Below are positions 33,156 to 41,160 of a DNA stretch of 64,000 nt, piece after piece. Numbering within the stretch: position 1 is the stretch's first letter; every line of letters begins with the position of its first letter. Origin of the DNA: Azospirillum brasilense. Its GTDB lineage: Bacteria; Pseudomonadota; Alphaproteobacteria; Rickettsiales; UBA3002. Position numbers and translations under genes: made by a program. The notes beneath the pieces were generated by a model. It was not told the origin of the DNA and did not search any database. It was given only the letters and a program-made list of their open reading frames with translations. The stretch covers positions 62,001-126,000 of the forward strand of contig QFOX01000001.1 in the NCBI GenBank assembly GCA_003241645.1, given 5' to 3'.

Positions 33156-34555
33156 TGTTCGGCCGCCGCCAGGACCAACCCGGTGCCCCGGCGCCCAGCC
33201 CTGAAAGCACCGCCACCAGCGCGGCCGCTCCTGCGCCTGCTGCGGCCCCGGTGGCCGAGCCCGGCGAACCCGCCACCACGGCGTTCGCGCCGCCGGTGAG
33301 CGACGCGATGCGCCAGACCAAGGAGCATATCTACAACCGGCTGATGGAACAGATCGACCTGCAGACCGCCAGTCGCCTGCCGGAAGAGGAACTGCGCCGC
33401 CAGATCGTGGACGTGATCGGTGAGATCGTGATCGAGGAGAAACTCGCGATCAACCAACTGGAGCAGCAAATGCTCGCCGGCCAGATCGTGGACGACATGA
33501 TCGGCCTCGGCCCGCTGGAGCCGCTGCTGAAGGACGAGGCCGTGACCGACATCATGGTCAATGGCCCGTTCCAGATCTATGTGGAGCGCAAAGGCAAACT
33601 CACGCTCACCGACATCCAGTTCCGCAACAATGAACATGTGATGAACATTGCCCAGCGCATTGTGACCGCCGTGGGCCGCCGGGTGGATGAATCCAGCCCC
33701 ATCTGCGATGCGCGCCTGAAAGACGGCAGCCGCGTGAACGTGATCGCGCCGCCGCTGTCGCTGAAAGGCTGCAGCATTTCCATTCGTAAATTCTCGAAGA
33801 AAAAGATCACGCTGGACGTGATGGCCGCGCAAGGCAACATCTCCGAGCCGGTGTGCAAACTGTTGAAGATCGCGGGTGCCTGCCGCCTCAACATCATCGT
33901 CTCAGGTGGTACCGGTTCGGGCAAGACCACGCTGCTGAACGCGCTGTCGCGCATGATCGACCATGGCGAACGCGTGGTGACGATTGAGGATGCGGCCGAG
34001 CTGCAATTGCAGCAGCCGCACGTGGTGCCGCTCGAGACCCGGCCGAAGAACCTTGAGGGTGACGGCGAGATCACCATGCGCGATTTGGTGAAGAACGCGC
34101 TGCGCATGCGGCCGGACCGTATCATCCTTGGTGAGGTGCGCGGCGGCGAGGCGATCGACCTGCTGCAGGCCATGAACACCGGCCACGATGGTTCGCTCGG
34201 CACGCTGCACGCCAACAACCCGCGCGAGGCGCTCACCCGCCTTGAGAACATGGTGAACATGAGTGGGCTGAAGCTGCCCAGCCACGCCATTCGCCACCAG
34301 ATCTCGAGCGCGGTGCAGCTGATCGTGCAGATCCAGCGCATGCGCGACGGCATGCGCCGCATCACCCACGTCACGGAAGTGATGGGCATGGAAGGCGACG
34401 TGATCATTACGCAGGACCTGTTCACCTTCCAGTTCCAGGGCGAGGACGAACACGGCAAACTGATTGGTGAATTCAAATCCTCGGGCCTGCGCCCCAACTT
34501 CACGCCGCAGGCGGCCTATTTCGGGCTGGATAAAGCCTTGCTGGAAATCATCTGA
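33155..34555 (+). CDS. cpaF: Tad pilus secretion ATPase CpaF (TadA)
   Basis: A 466-residue hexameric ATPase that powers extension and retraction. The N-terminal Ala/Pro-rich tail (to about 45) is followed by the type II/IV ATPase core: Walker A GGTGSGKTTLLNAL, Asp box TIEDAAELQL, Walker B ILGEVRGGEAIDLL and His box TGHDGSLGTLHANNP. GTG at 33152 immediately precedes the ATG at 33155, and both are in frame; ATG is preferred. The stop overlaps tadB by one base. Confidence 0.96.
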   Translation: MFGRRQDQPGAPAPSPESTATSAAAPAPAAAPVAEPGEPATTAFAPPVSDAMRQTKEHIYNRLMEQIDLQTASRLPEEELRRQIVDVIGEIVIEEKLAINQLEQQMLAGQIVDDMIGLGPLEPLLKDEAVTDIMVNGPFQIYVERKGKLTLTDIQFRNNEHVMNIAQRIVTAVGRRVDESSPICDARLKDGSRVNVIAPPLSLKGCSISIRKFSKKKITLDVMAAQGNISEPVCKLLKIAGACRLNIIVSGGTGSGKTTLLNALSRMIDHGERVVTIEDAAELQLQQPHVVPLETRPKNLEGDGEITMRDLVKNALRMRPDRIILGEVRGGEAIDLLQAMNTGHDGSLGTLHANNPREALTRLENMVNMSGLKLPSHAIRHQISSAVQLIVQIQRMRDGMRRITHVTEVMGMEGDVIITQDLFTFQFQGEDEHGKLIGEFKSSGLRPNFTPQAAYFGLDKALLEII

Positions 34556-35529
34556 TGCCGGCGTTGCTACAGTCGGTGGAACTGTGGATCGGCCTTGCCG
34601 TGCTGCTCATGCTGGCGCTGCTGCTGGGCAGTGGGCGCGGCGAGAAGAAGAAACAAGCCGCGCGGCTGGCCCGCATTACCCGCAGCACCAGCGCGGCTAA
34701 GGTCACGGACCCCGCGCAGACCCTGCGCAAACGCGACCCGAATGCCGACAGCAAATTCGGGCAGGCCATTGCGCATATCTCGTTCGTGGAGCGCTTGCAG
34801 GCGCGGCTGGAAGCGGGGGGCATGGTGCTCACGCCGCAGCAATTCCTTGTGCGTTGCGGCTTCATTGGGCTGGGTGGCATGGTGTTCCTGCTGGTGCTTG
34901 GCAAGCCCGCGCTGCTGGCGCTGCTGGTCGGCATCATCCTTGGGCTGGGGCTGCCGCATCTGTACGTGAAGCGGCGCATCCGCAAGCGCCAATTGCAGTT
35001 CCTCAAACTGTTCCCGGAAGCGATCGACCTCATTGTGCGTGGCCTGCGCGCGGGCCTGCCCGTGGCGGAGTCGTTCATTGTGGTGAGTCGTGAAATTCCT
35101 GACCCCGTGGGCCGGGTGTTCTTCACCCTCAGCCAGCAGACCGGGCTGGGCGTACCCATGGAAAAAGCACTGGCCGACACCGCCGCCAAGCTGGACATGA
35201 CCGAGTTCAATTTCTTCGTGACGACCATTATTTTGCAGCGCGAAACGGGTGGCAACCTTGGTGAGATCCTCAGCAACCTCAGTCAGGTGCTGCGCGACCG
35301 GCAGATGATGAAGCTGAAGATCGGTGCGCTCTCGTCGGAAGCGCGGGCGAGTGGCTACATCGTAGGCTCGCTGCCCATTTTCGTGTTCAGCATCCTGTCC
35401 GTCATTTCGCCGGAGTACCTGAACCCGCTCTATGATGATTTCCGCGGCAATATCTCGCTTGCCGTGGCCATTGGCATGATGGTGTTCGGCGCGTTCGTGA
35501 TGAAACGCATGACACAGATGGAAATCTAG
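34555..35529 (+). CDS. tadB: Tad pilus platform protein TadB
   Basis: A 324-residue inner-membrane protein with a type II secretion F domain (residues about 150-290). It includes FPEAIDLIVRGLRAGLPVAE and LQRETGGNLGEILSNLSQVL, and has three or four membrane helices (two near 80-125, two at 265-320). It pairs with TadC as the platform moved by CpaF. It starts in the last base of cpaF; tadC follows after 9 bp. Confidence 0.93.
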   Translation: MPALLQSVELWIGLAVLLMLALLLGSGRGEKKKQAARLARITRSTSAAKVTDPAQTLRKRDPNADSKFGQAIAHISFVERLQARLEAGGMVLTPQQFLVRCGFIGLGGMVFLLVLGKPALLALLVGIILGLGLPHLYVKRRIRKRQLQFLKLFPEAIDLIVRGLRAGLPVAESFIVVSREIPDPVGRVFFTLSQQTGLGVPMEKALADTAAKLDMTEFNFFVTTIILQRETGGNLGEILSNLSQVLRDRQMMKLKIGALSSEARASGYIVGSLPIFVFSILSVISPEYLNPLYDDFRGNISLAVAIGMMVFGAFVMKRMTQMEI

Positions 35530-35538
35530 GGAGGGCGC

Positions 35539-36534
35539 ATGCAGAAAGGCCAAGCACTGCGCCTGGAAGACCTGCTGCCCGCCGGCATGGGGCTGGACGA
35601 GCTGCTGATCCTGCTCGCCGCGGTGGCGGTGTTCATGATCATCTGGTCCATCGGCCAGATCTTCTTTGTGCGCGATCCGTTCGGTGCCCGGCTGAAAGCC
35701 GTGGCCGCACGCCGTGCCGAGCTGAAAGGCGAGATGCTGGGGCCGAAACGCCGCCGCCGTTCGAACAATGACGAGACCATGCATTTCGTGCGGCGGGTGG
35801 TGCTGCGCCTGAAATTGCTGCAGCAGCACCAGGGCGGCGTGCTGCAAAAAAAACTCACGCAGGCGGGCTACCGCAGCAAAGACGCCATCATTGTGTTCGC
35901 GTTCGCCAAGCTGGTGATGCCGTTTGCCGGGCTCGCCACCGGCATCCTGCTATGCGGCATCGACTGGGCGCATCCGTTCGAACTGAAGCAGGGCAAGGGC
36001 TGGCTCATTTTGTTGGGCTGCGGTTATTTCGGCGCGCGCCTGCCGGAGATCATCGTGGCGAACCAGAAGGGCAAGCGCCACGCATCCATTCGCAAGGCAT
36101 TGCCGGATGCGCTGGATTTGATGATGATCTGCGCCGAGGCAGGCCTGTCGCTCGCCGCGGCGCTGGACCGCGTGGCGCGTGAGCTGGGCCGGGTGAGCCC
36201 CGAACTGGCCGAGGAATTCACCCTGACCTCGGTGGAGCTTGGCTTCCTGCCCGACCGCGCGACCGCGCTGAAGAATCTCGGCGAACGCTGCGACGTGAAA
36301 GAGGTGCGTGGCTTCGTGAACGTGATCGCGCAGACCGAGAAATACGGCACGCCCATTGCGCAGGCGCTGCGCGTGCTGAGTCAGGAATTCCGCATGGAGC
36401 GCATGCTGCGCGCCGAGCAGAAAGCGGCGCGCCTGCCCGCGCTGATGACGGTGCCGATGATCGTGTTCATCCTGCCCACGCTGTTCATCGTGGTGATGGC
36501 GCCGGCGGTCATTCAGGTGCTGGATAATTTCTAG
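35539..36534 (+). CDS. tadC: Tad pilus platform protein TadC
   Basis: A 331-residue protein with a membrane helix near residues 20-40, two helices around 118-165, the type II secretion F core (LPDALDLMMICAEAGLSLAA, then FVNVIAQTEKYGTPIAQALR) and a last helix at 300-325. It is the last rightward gene of the first tad block; the next gene (tadD) is convergent three bases later. GAGGG lies seven bases before ATG. Confidence 0.93.
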   Translation: MQKGQALRLEDLLPAGMGLDELLILLAAVAVFMIIWSIGQIFFVRDPFGARLKAVAARRAELKGEMLGPKRRRRSNNDETMHFVRRVVLRLKLLQQHQGGVLQKKLTQAGYRSKDAIIVFAFAKLVMPFAGLATGILLCGIDWAHPFELKQGKGWLILLGCGYFGARLPEIIVANQKGKRHASIRKALPDALDLMMICAEAGLSLAAALDRVARELGRVSPELAEEFTLTSVELGFLPDRATALKNLGERCDVKEVRGFVNVIAQTEKYGTPIAQALRVLSQEFRMERMLRAEQKAARLPALMTVPMIVFILPTLFIVVMAPAVIQVLDNF

Positions 36535-36537
36535 CGG

Positions 36538-37365
36538 TTAGTTCGCCTGCCGCACCGGCACGGGGGCCACCGGCGCAAGCACGGCCTTGCCGCTGTCGTC
36601 GCGCCCGGCAATGTATTGCGCAAGGCGTTTCAGGCTGGCCTGGCGTTCTTCCTCGCTCATCTCACCGGCTACCAGCTCTTTCGCTTCGGTGTGGCGGCCC
36701 AGCATGCCATAGGCAAGCGCAAGGTTGTGGCGCGTCACCGGTGAGGCTCCTTCGGCCAGCGCTTCCGTCTTCAGCAGTTCCGCAGCCTTGTCGGGCTTGT
36801 TATCCAGCAGGTAGGACATGGCAAGGTTGGTGCGCACGGGCGCAAGATCCGCATCCGGATTCAGGCTGAGCGCGCGCAGGTAGGCCACTTGCGCCGCGGC
36901 ATGCTGGCGCAGCATGTCATGCGCGATGCCCTTGCCCGAGAGCAGGTCGAGGCTTTGCGGCTGGGTGTCCAGCCCGCGCTCGAACACGCGCAGCGCATCC
37001 GCCGGGCGGTTCTCGTTCAGGTAGAGCTTGCCCAGCGAGTAATTCACCGCCACATGGCCGGGCTGGAAGATCGCCGCGCGCTCCAGCACGTCGCGCGCTT
37101 TGGCGGGCTGGTTCTGTTTCAGGTACAGATCGGCCAGCGCCAGATGCGCATCCACATGGCCTTTGCTGGCGGCCACCGCATTCATGTAGCTTTGTTCGGC
37201 CTGCGCGAATTCGTTGCGCGACGCGGCGGCCTGACCGGTTGTCATCAGCGCCTGTTCGCGGCCGCTCATGGGCCCGAGCGTGCTCACATCCACCGCGCCG
37301 GGTGCATCGCCCATGCTGCAGGCAGCGAGGCTGATGGCAAATAGTGCGAGGGCGATATGGCGCAT
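36538..37365 (-). CDS. tadD: TadD-like TPR lipoprotein
   Basis: A 275-residue lipoprotein: signal peptide with lipobox ISLAAC (Cys about residue 16), then about five TPR units (for example AHLALADLYLKQNQPAKARD, NYSLGKLYLNENRPADALRV and VAYLRALSLNPDA). TadD is a pilotin-like helper of the secretin. ATG at 37365 with GGGAGAG upstream fits; the in-frame stretch up to 37611 lacks signal-peptide character. The gene runs opposite to the others and divides the tad cluster: cpaB to tadC on its left, tadE-tadF-tadG on its right. Confidence 0.9.
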   Translation of the reverse strand: MRHIALALFAISLAACSMGDAPGAVDVSTLGPMSGREQALMTTGQAAASRNEFAQAEQSYMNAVAASKGHVDAHLALADLYLKQNQPAKARDVLERAAIFQPGHVAVNYSLGKLYLNENRPADALRVFERGLDTQPQSLDLLSGKGIAHDMLRQHAAAQVAYLRALSLNPDADLAPVRTNLAMSYLLDNKPDKAAELLKTEALAEGASPVTRHNLALAYGMLGRHTEAKELVAGEMSEEERQASLKRLAQYIAGRDDSGKAVLAPVAPVPVRQAN

Positions 37366-37484
37366 AGGTCTCTCCCGGATGTTGCGGTAATGTAGCGCGA
37401 TTGCCCCGCCGTGACAATGGTGAAACATGCGTGGCGTTTGTCTAAAATTGTAGCGTAAAACAGCGTGTTGCGCGCGCAATAACG

Positions 37485-37513
37485 CTGACTTGCCCGCGGC
37501 GTTGTGGTATAAG
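37485..37513 (+). promoter_or_regulatory. Sigma70-like promoter for tadE-tadF-tadG
   Basis: CTGACT, a 17-base spacer and TATAAG lie 17 bases before the GTG start of tadE, within the divergent gap to tadD. The predicted leader would be only about 10 bases, so the message would be nearly leaderless. Confidence 0.4.
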
Positions 37514-37529
37514 GTAGCCGGGGGTTCGC

Positions 37530-38108
37530 GTGCGGACATGCAAGGGGATAGGCTGGCGGTTACTGCGCGCGCGCGATGGCGTGAGCGCGATGGAGTTCGC
37601 CATGCTGGCACCGGTGCTGCTGCTGCTGATCTTCGGCGTCATTGAATTTTCGCTCATCATGCTGGTGTCGAACATCCTTGAGAACGCGACGAGCATTTCC
37701 TCGCGCCTCGGCAAGACCGGCTACGCGCAAAGCGGCCTCAGCCGCGAAGACACCATCCGTCAATCCATCGAGCAGCGGGCCGGTGGGCTGGTCGATCCAC
37801 AGAAGCTCAGCATCACCTCGAAATATTACGCGCAGTTCGACCAGATCGGCGACGCCGAGCCGTGGAACGACAGCAACGGCAACGGCGTGGCCGAGGTCGG
37901 TGAGTACAACGACATCAACGGCAACGGCCAGTACGATGCGGATATGGGCCTCGCCGGCTATGGCGACGCCGAGGATATCGTGGTCTACACCGTGCATTAC
38001 CCGTGGAATGTGCTCACCCCGTTCATGCGCGAACTCATTGGCGATGCGCAGGGGAATTTCCCCATCGAAACGCACGCCGTGGTAAAGAACGAGCCCTACG
38101 ATGGTTAG
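37530..38108 (+). CDS. tadE: TadE-like minor pilin with EF-hand-like loops
   Basis: A 192-residue pseudopilin. The TadE motif is RDGVSAMEFAMLAPVLLLLI (from residue 15), running into the membrane helix GVIEFSLIML. Residues 114-125 read DSNGNGVAEVGE and 128-139 begin DINGNGQYDAD. Both follow the EF-hand/dockerin pattern D.N.NG.....E, which is not a usual TadE feature, so calcium binding is plausible. The start is GTG with a poor ribosome site and no better in-frame choice. The stop overlaps the next gene by 8 bp. Confidence 0.85.
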   Translation: MRTCKGIGWRLLRARDGVSAMEFAMLAPVLLLLIFGVIEFSLIMLVSNILENATSISSRLGKTGYAQSGLSREDTIRQSIEQRAGGLVDPQKLSITSKYYAQFDQIGDAEPWNDSNGNGVAEVGEYNDINGNGQYDADMGLAGYGDAEDIVVYTVHYPWNVLTPFMRELIGDAQGNFPIETHAVVKNEPYDG

Positions 38109-38661
38109 GTGGATCAAACAGTTCGCCCGCGCGCAGCACGGCATGGCCGTGGTGGAATTCGCGCTGGTGCTGCCCATGCTGATGACCATGTTCTATGGCT
38201 GCATCGAGATCACGCGCTACATCCTGGTGGTGCAGAAGGTCGAGAAGCTCGCGCACACGGTATCCGACGTGACGGCACAGTCGCGCGTGGTGACCACCGC
38301 CAGCCTCAACCAGCTGCTGGATGCGACCAGCGACATCATGAACCCGTTCGGCACCGGGGCGAACAGCCGCGTCATCATCAGCTCGTTGTATCGCCCGCCG
38401 GGCACCACCAGCACCGCCAGCGTGAACTGGCGGCATTTCGGCGGCGGCACGCTCACCGCCACCAGCCAACTGGGCGATGTGGGCACCACGCCCACCATGC
38501 CCGGCGGCTTCACCTTCAACGAGCGTGAGAACGTCATCGCGGCGGAGGTGTATTTCCAATTCTCGCCGCTGGTGAGCAACCGCTTCTTCGGCACCACCAC
38601 GGTGTACCGGAGTGCGTTCTACAAACCGCGCCTTGGCGCGCTCACTGCCACCCCGTCATAG
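38101..38661 (+). CDS. tadF: TadE/TadF-like minor pilin
   Basis: A 186-residue pseudopilin with the motif QHGMAVVEFALVLPMLMTMF followed by YGCIEITRYILVV. Its Glu in VVEF is the conserved residue near prepilin peptidase cleavage. The extracellular part is Thr/Ser/Gly-rich beta structure (WRHFGGGTLTATSQL). ATG overlaps the end of tadE, indicating coupling. It is expected to join TadE and TadG at the pilus base. Confidence 0.88.
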   Translation: MVRWIKQFARAQHGMAVVEFALVLPMLMTMFYGCIEITRYILVVQKVEKLAHTVSDVTAQSRVVTTASLNQLLDATSDIMNPFGTGANSRVIISSLYRPPGTTSTASVNWRHFGGGTLTATSQLGDVGTTPTMPGGFTFNERENVIAAEVYFQFSPLVSNRFFGTTTVYRSAFYKPRLGALTATPS

Positions 38662-38670
38662 GAGGGGACC

Positions 38671-40242
38671 ATGCTGCAACGGTTCGTGGATGATACGCGC
38701 GGTTCGGTGTTCGTGATGGTCGGCGCCGCCATCATCATGCTGGTGGGCGTGGTGGGCGTGGCGGTGGATGTGGGGCGCGGCCAGATGGCGCAGACCAAGC
38801 TGCAGAACGCGCTGGATGCCGCGGGGCTGGCCGCGGGCGCCAGCATCAACAGCCAGGACCTCGAAGCCGAGGTGATGAAATACATGAACGTGAATTTCAC
38901 CGAGGGCACGCTGGGCGCCACGGTGACCAACGTGGACCCCGTGCTAAACGAGGAGGGCACGCTGCTGACCGTCACGGCGGATGCCACCATGCCAACCACC
39001 TTCATGAATATCTTCGGCCACACCACCATGAACCTGCAGGCGCACACCGAAGTAACGCGCACGCAGAAGGGCATGGAGCTGGCCGTGGTGCTGGATACCA
39101 CCGGCTCCATGGCGGGCAGCAAATTGACGGCGCTTAAAACTGCCTCGAACGATTTGATGGATATTCTGTTTGGGGAAACCGCCAGCACGGCGGATAATCT
39201 GTGGGTCGGCATCGTGCCGTTCTCCATGGCGGTGAATGTGGGGCCGAGCCACACCGATTGGCTGGATGCCGGGCAGTATGCTGCGCTCGACTGGGGCACC
39301 ACCAGCTGGCGCGGCTGCACCGAAGCGCGCTGGGTGGACGGCAACGACCTGACGGATGCAACGCCGAGCGATGAGCCGTTCCTTGCCTATTACTGGCAGG
39401 ACGACACGAACAACGACTGGCGGCAGGTGGACACGCAGGACGTGACCACCACCACGCTGTGCGGCCCCACCAGCAGCACCAGCTGCCGCTGCACCACCGC
39501 CACGGGCGGCTACAGTGGTGGCACGCGCGTGTGCGGCACCACCACCAGCGGCACCACCAGCACGCGCATTTATTGCACCAACCAGACCAGCAGCAGCAAC
39601 AAGCGCTGCTATCAGGAAGTGACCACGCAGCACGCGCCCATCTACAGCTACGATATTACCAGCAGCAAAGGCCCCAACACCTATTGCCCCACCACGCCGA
39701 TCACGCCGCTGACCAACCAGCGCAGCACGCTGGATACGGCCATTACCAACCTCACCGCAGTAGGCGGCACGCATATTCCCACCGGCGCAGCATGGGGCTG
39801 GCGGCTGATCAGCCCGAACTGGCGCGGGCTGTGGGGCGGCAGCATGAACACCAACGACCTGCCGCTGGATTACAATACCGACCTGATGGTCAAGGCCATG
39901 ATCCTGATGACGGACGGTGAGAACACCATGTACACGAATGCCGATGGTGCGTATGGCTACACCCCGCAGAACCACACCGGCATGACCAGCACGCCCTATA
40001 CCGACACCAAGGCCGCGCAACGGCTGAACGTGAAGCTGGAGCAGATCTGCACCAACATGAAGGCGCAGGGCATCATTGTGTATACGGTGGTGTTCGACCT
40101 GAACAGCACCACGGTGGACGACATGATGCGCAACTGCGCCACCCAGCCCGATTACTATTTCAATTCGCCGGATGAAGCCGCGCTGCGGCAGGCCTTCCGC
40201 ACCATTGGCGACAGCCTGTCGAACCTGCGCATCAGTCGGTAA
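38671..40242 (+). CDS. tadG: TadG-like pilus protein with von Willebrand A domain
   Basis: A 523-residue protein: TadE-like N-terminus (DDTRGSVFVMVGAAIIMLVG) with a membrane helix, then a von Willebrand A domain with metal site LDTTGSMAGS at residues 141-150 and a later Asp in ILMTDGEN. Between them (about 265-350) is a Cys/Thr/Ser-rich insert with about eight cysteines, for example SSTSCRCTTATGGYSGG and GTTTSGTTSTRIYC. It is probably disulfide-bonded and exposed. The family is thought to anchor or tip the Tad pilus. GAGGGG precedes ATG. It is the last tad gene here; no Flp pilin or prepilin peptidase gene is in view. Confidence 0.9.
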   Translation: MLQRFVDDTRGSVFVMVGAAIIMLVGVVGVAVDVGRGQMAQTKLQNALDAAGLAAGASINSQDLEAEVMKYMNVNFTEGTLGATVTNVDPVLNEEGTLLTVTADATMPTTFMNIFGHTTMNLQAHTEVTRTQKGMELAVVLDTTGSMAGSKLTALKTASNDLMDILFGETASTADNLWVGIVPFSMAVNVGPSHTDWLDAGQYAALDWGTTSWRGCTEARWVDGNDLTDATPSDEPFLAYYWQDDTNNDWRQVDTQDVTTTTLCGPTSSTSCRCTTATGGYSGGTRVCGTTTSGTTSTRIYCTNQTSSSNKRCYQEVTTQHAPIYSYDITSSKGPNTYCPTTPITPLTNQRSTLDTAITNLTAVGGTHIPTGAAWGWRLISPNWRGLWGGSMNTNDLPLDYNTDLMVKAMILMTDGENTMYTNADGAYGYTPQNHTGMTSTPYTDTKAAQRLNVKLEQICTNMKAQGIIVYTVVFDLNSTTVDDMMRNCATQPDYYFNSPDEAALRQAFRTIGDSLSNLRISR

Positions 40243-40321
40243 TAGGAAATGCGTTGGGCATGTGCGCCTAAGCCGTGCGGCGGCTGCGCGGCGCGCAGCC
40301 TTGCGCGGCAAGGCTTCCATG

Positions 40322-40366
40322 ATTCTCCCTACCAAACGATCCACTGGATCGTTTGGTAGGGAGAAT
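40322..40366. repeat. Perfect 21-bp inverted repeat touching tRNA-Thr
   Basis: Arms 40322-40342 and 40346-40366 are exact complements with a 3-base loop (ACT). The right arm ends on the last base of the encoded CCA of the leftward tRNA-Thr. There is no T-run after the hairpin, so it is not a standard terminator. The remaining parts of the 40243-40611 gap show nothing else. Confidence 0.85.
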
Positions 40367-40440
40367 GGTGCCGGTTGCAGGATTTGAACCCGCGACCTTC
40401 GGTTTACAAAACCGCTGCTCTACCCCTGAGCTAAACCGGC
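40366..40440 (-). tRNA. tRNA-Thr (anticodon TGT)
   Basis: Reading leftward: acceptor GCCGGTT/AACCGGC, D stem GCTC/GAGC, anticodon loop TTTGTAA giving TGT, T arm GCGGG-TTCAAAT-CCTGC, discriminator A and encoded CCA. The anticodon stem has one G-A mismatch at its base. Confidence 0.97.
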
Positions 40441-40611
40441 ACGCGCATGCGGGCCGGGTGTACCGGATTTCGCGCAGGCCTGCAAGTAGCCTTCCTTTAT
40501 GCAAAACCGATCCTTCGGGCCACTGCGGCATATGGATAGGCCACGGCGCGCCGCGTAGCTTTCACGGTATCAATCAAAACAAGTATCACTCAAAACAAAA
40601 TGGAGAGACCC

Positions 40612-41160
40612 ATGTTAGATTTCCTGAAGCCCGAGAACGATGCCATCCTCATCCTCAAGAAAGACCACGATGTAGTGGATGCACTGTTCGATGATTTCAA
40701 AAAAGCCGAATCGCGTGACGAAAAATGCCGCATCGCACTGGAAGCCATTAACGAGCTGCGCATGCACGCGCTGGTGGAAGAAGAAATTTTCTACCCCGCC
40801 ATGCGTGCCCAAGGCGTGGACAAGGACATGCTGAACGAAGCCGATGAAGAGCACCATGTTGCCAAACTGCTGATCGCGGAGCTAGCGACGATGGACGGTT
40901 CCGAGCAGCATTTCGATGCGAAATTCACTGTGCTGGCCGAGAATATCCGCCACCATGTGAAGGAAGAAGAGCATGATCTCTTCCCGAAATGCCGCGATAC
41001 CGAGGTGGATATGGTCGCCCTTGGCGAGCGTATGCTCGCGCGCAAGGACGAGCTGAAGACCAAAGGCATTCCTGCCAACGCGGAAGAGCTGCTCATGGCC
41101 CGTCAGGGTGTGCATGATTCCTCGGCAGAAGCGGCGATGCGCAAACCGCGCGCGGCCTAG
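40612..41160 (+). CDS. Hemerythrin HHE-domain protein
   Basis: A 182-residue four-helix protein with ordered iron ligands: His in KKDHDVVDALF, His and Glu in RMHALVEEEIFYPAM, His in DEEHHVAKLL, and His-Glu in RHHVKEEEHDLFPK. Such proteins bind O2 or NO, or protect against oxidative stress. ATG at 40612 has GGAGA seven bases upstream; an in-frame ATG at 40600 is too close to that site. The stop overlaps that of the convergent EAL gene by 4 bp. Confidence 0.88.
   Translation: MLDFLKPENDAILILKKDHDVVDALFDDFKKAESRDEKCRIALEAINELRMHALVEEEIFYPAMRAQGVDKDMLNEADEEHHVAKLLIAELATMDGSEQHFDAKFTVLAENIRHHVKEEEHDLFPKCRDTEVDMVALGERMLARKDELKTKGIPANAEELLMARQGVHDSSAEAAMRKPRAA

Noticed and set aside
29242..40242. 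Flp major pilin gene within the tad cluster
   Set aside because: No short frame with a Flp signature is visible between 29 and 40 kb; the small proteins there are TadE/F/G types.
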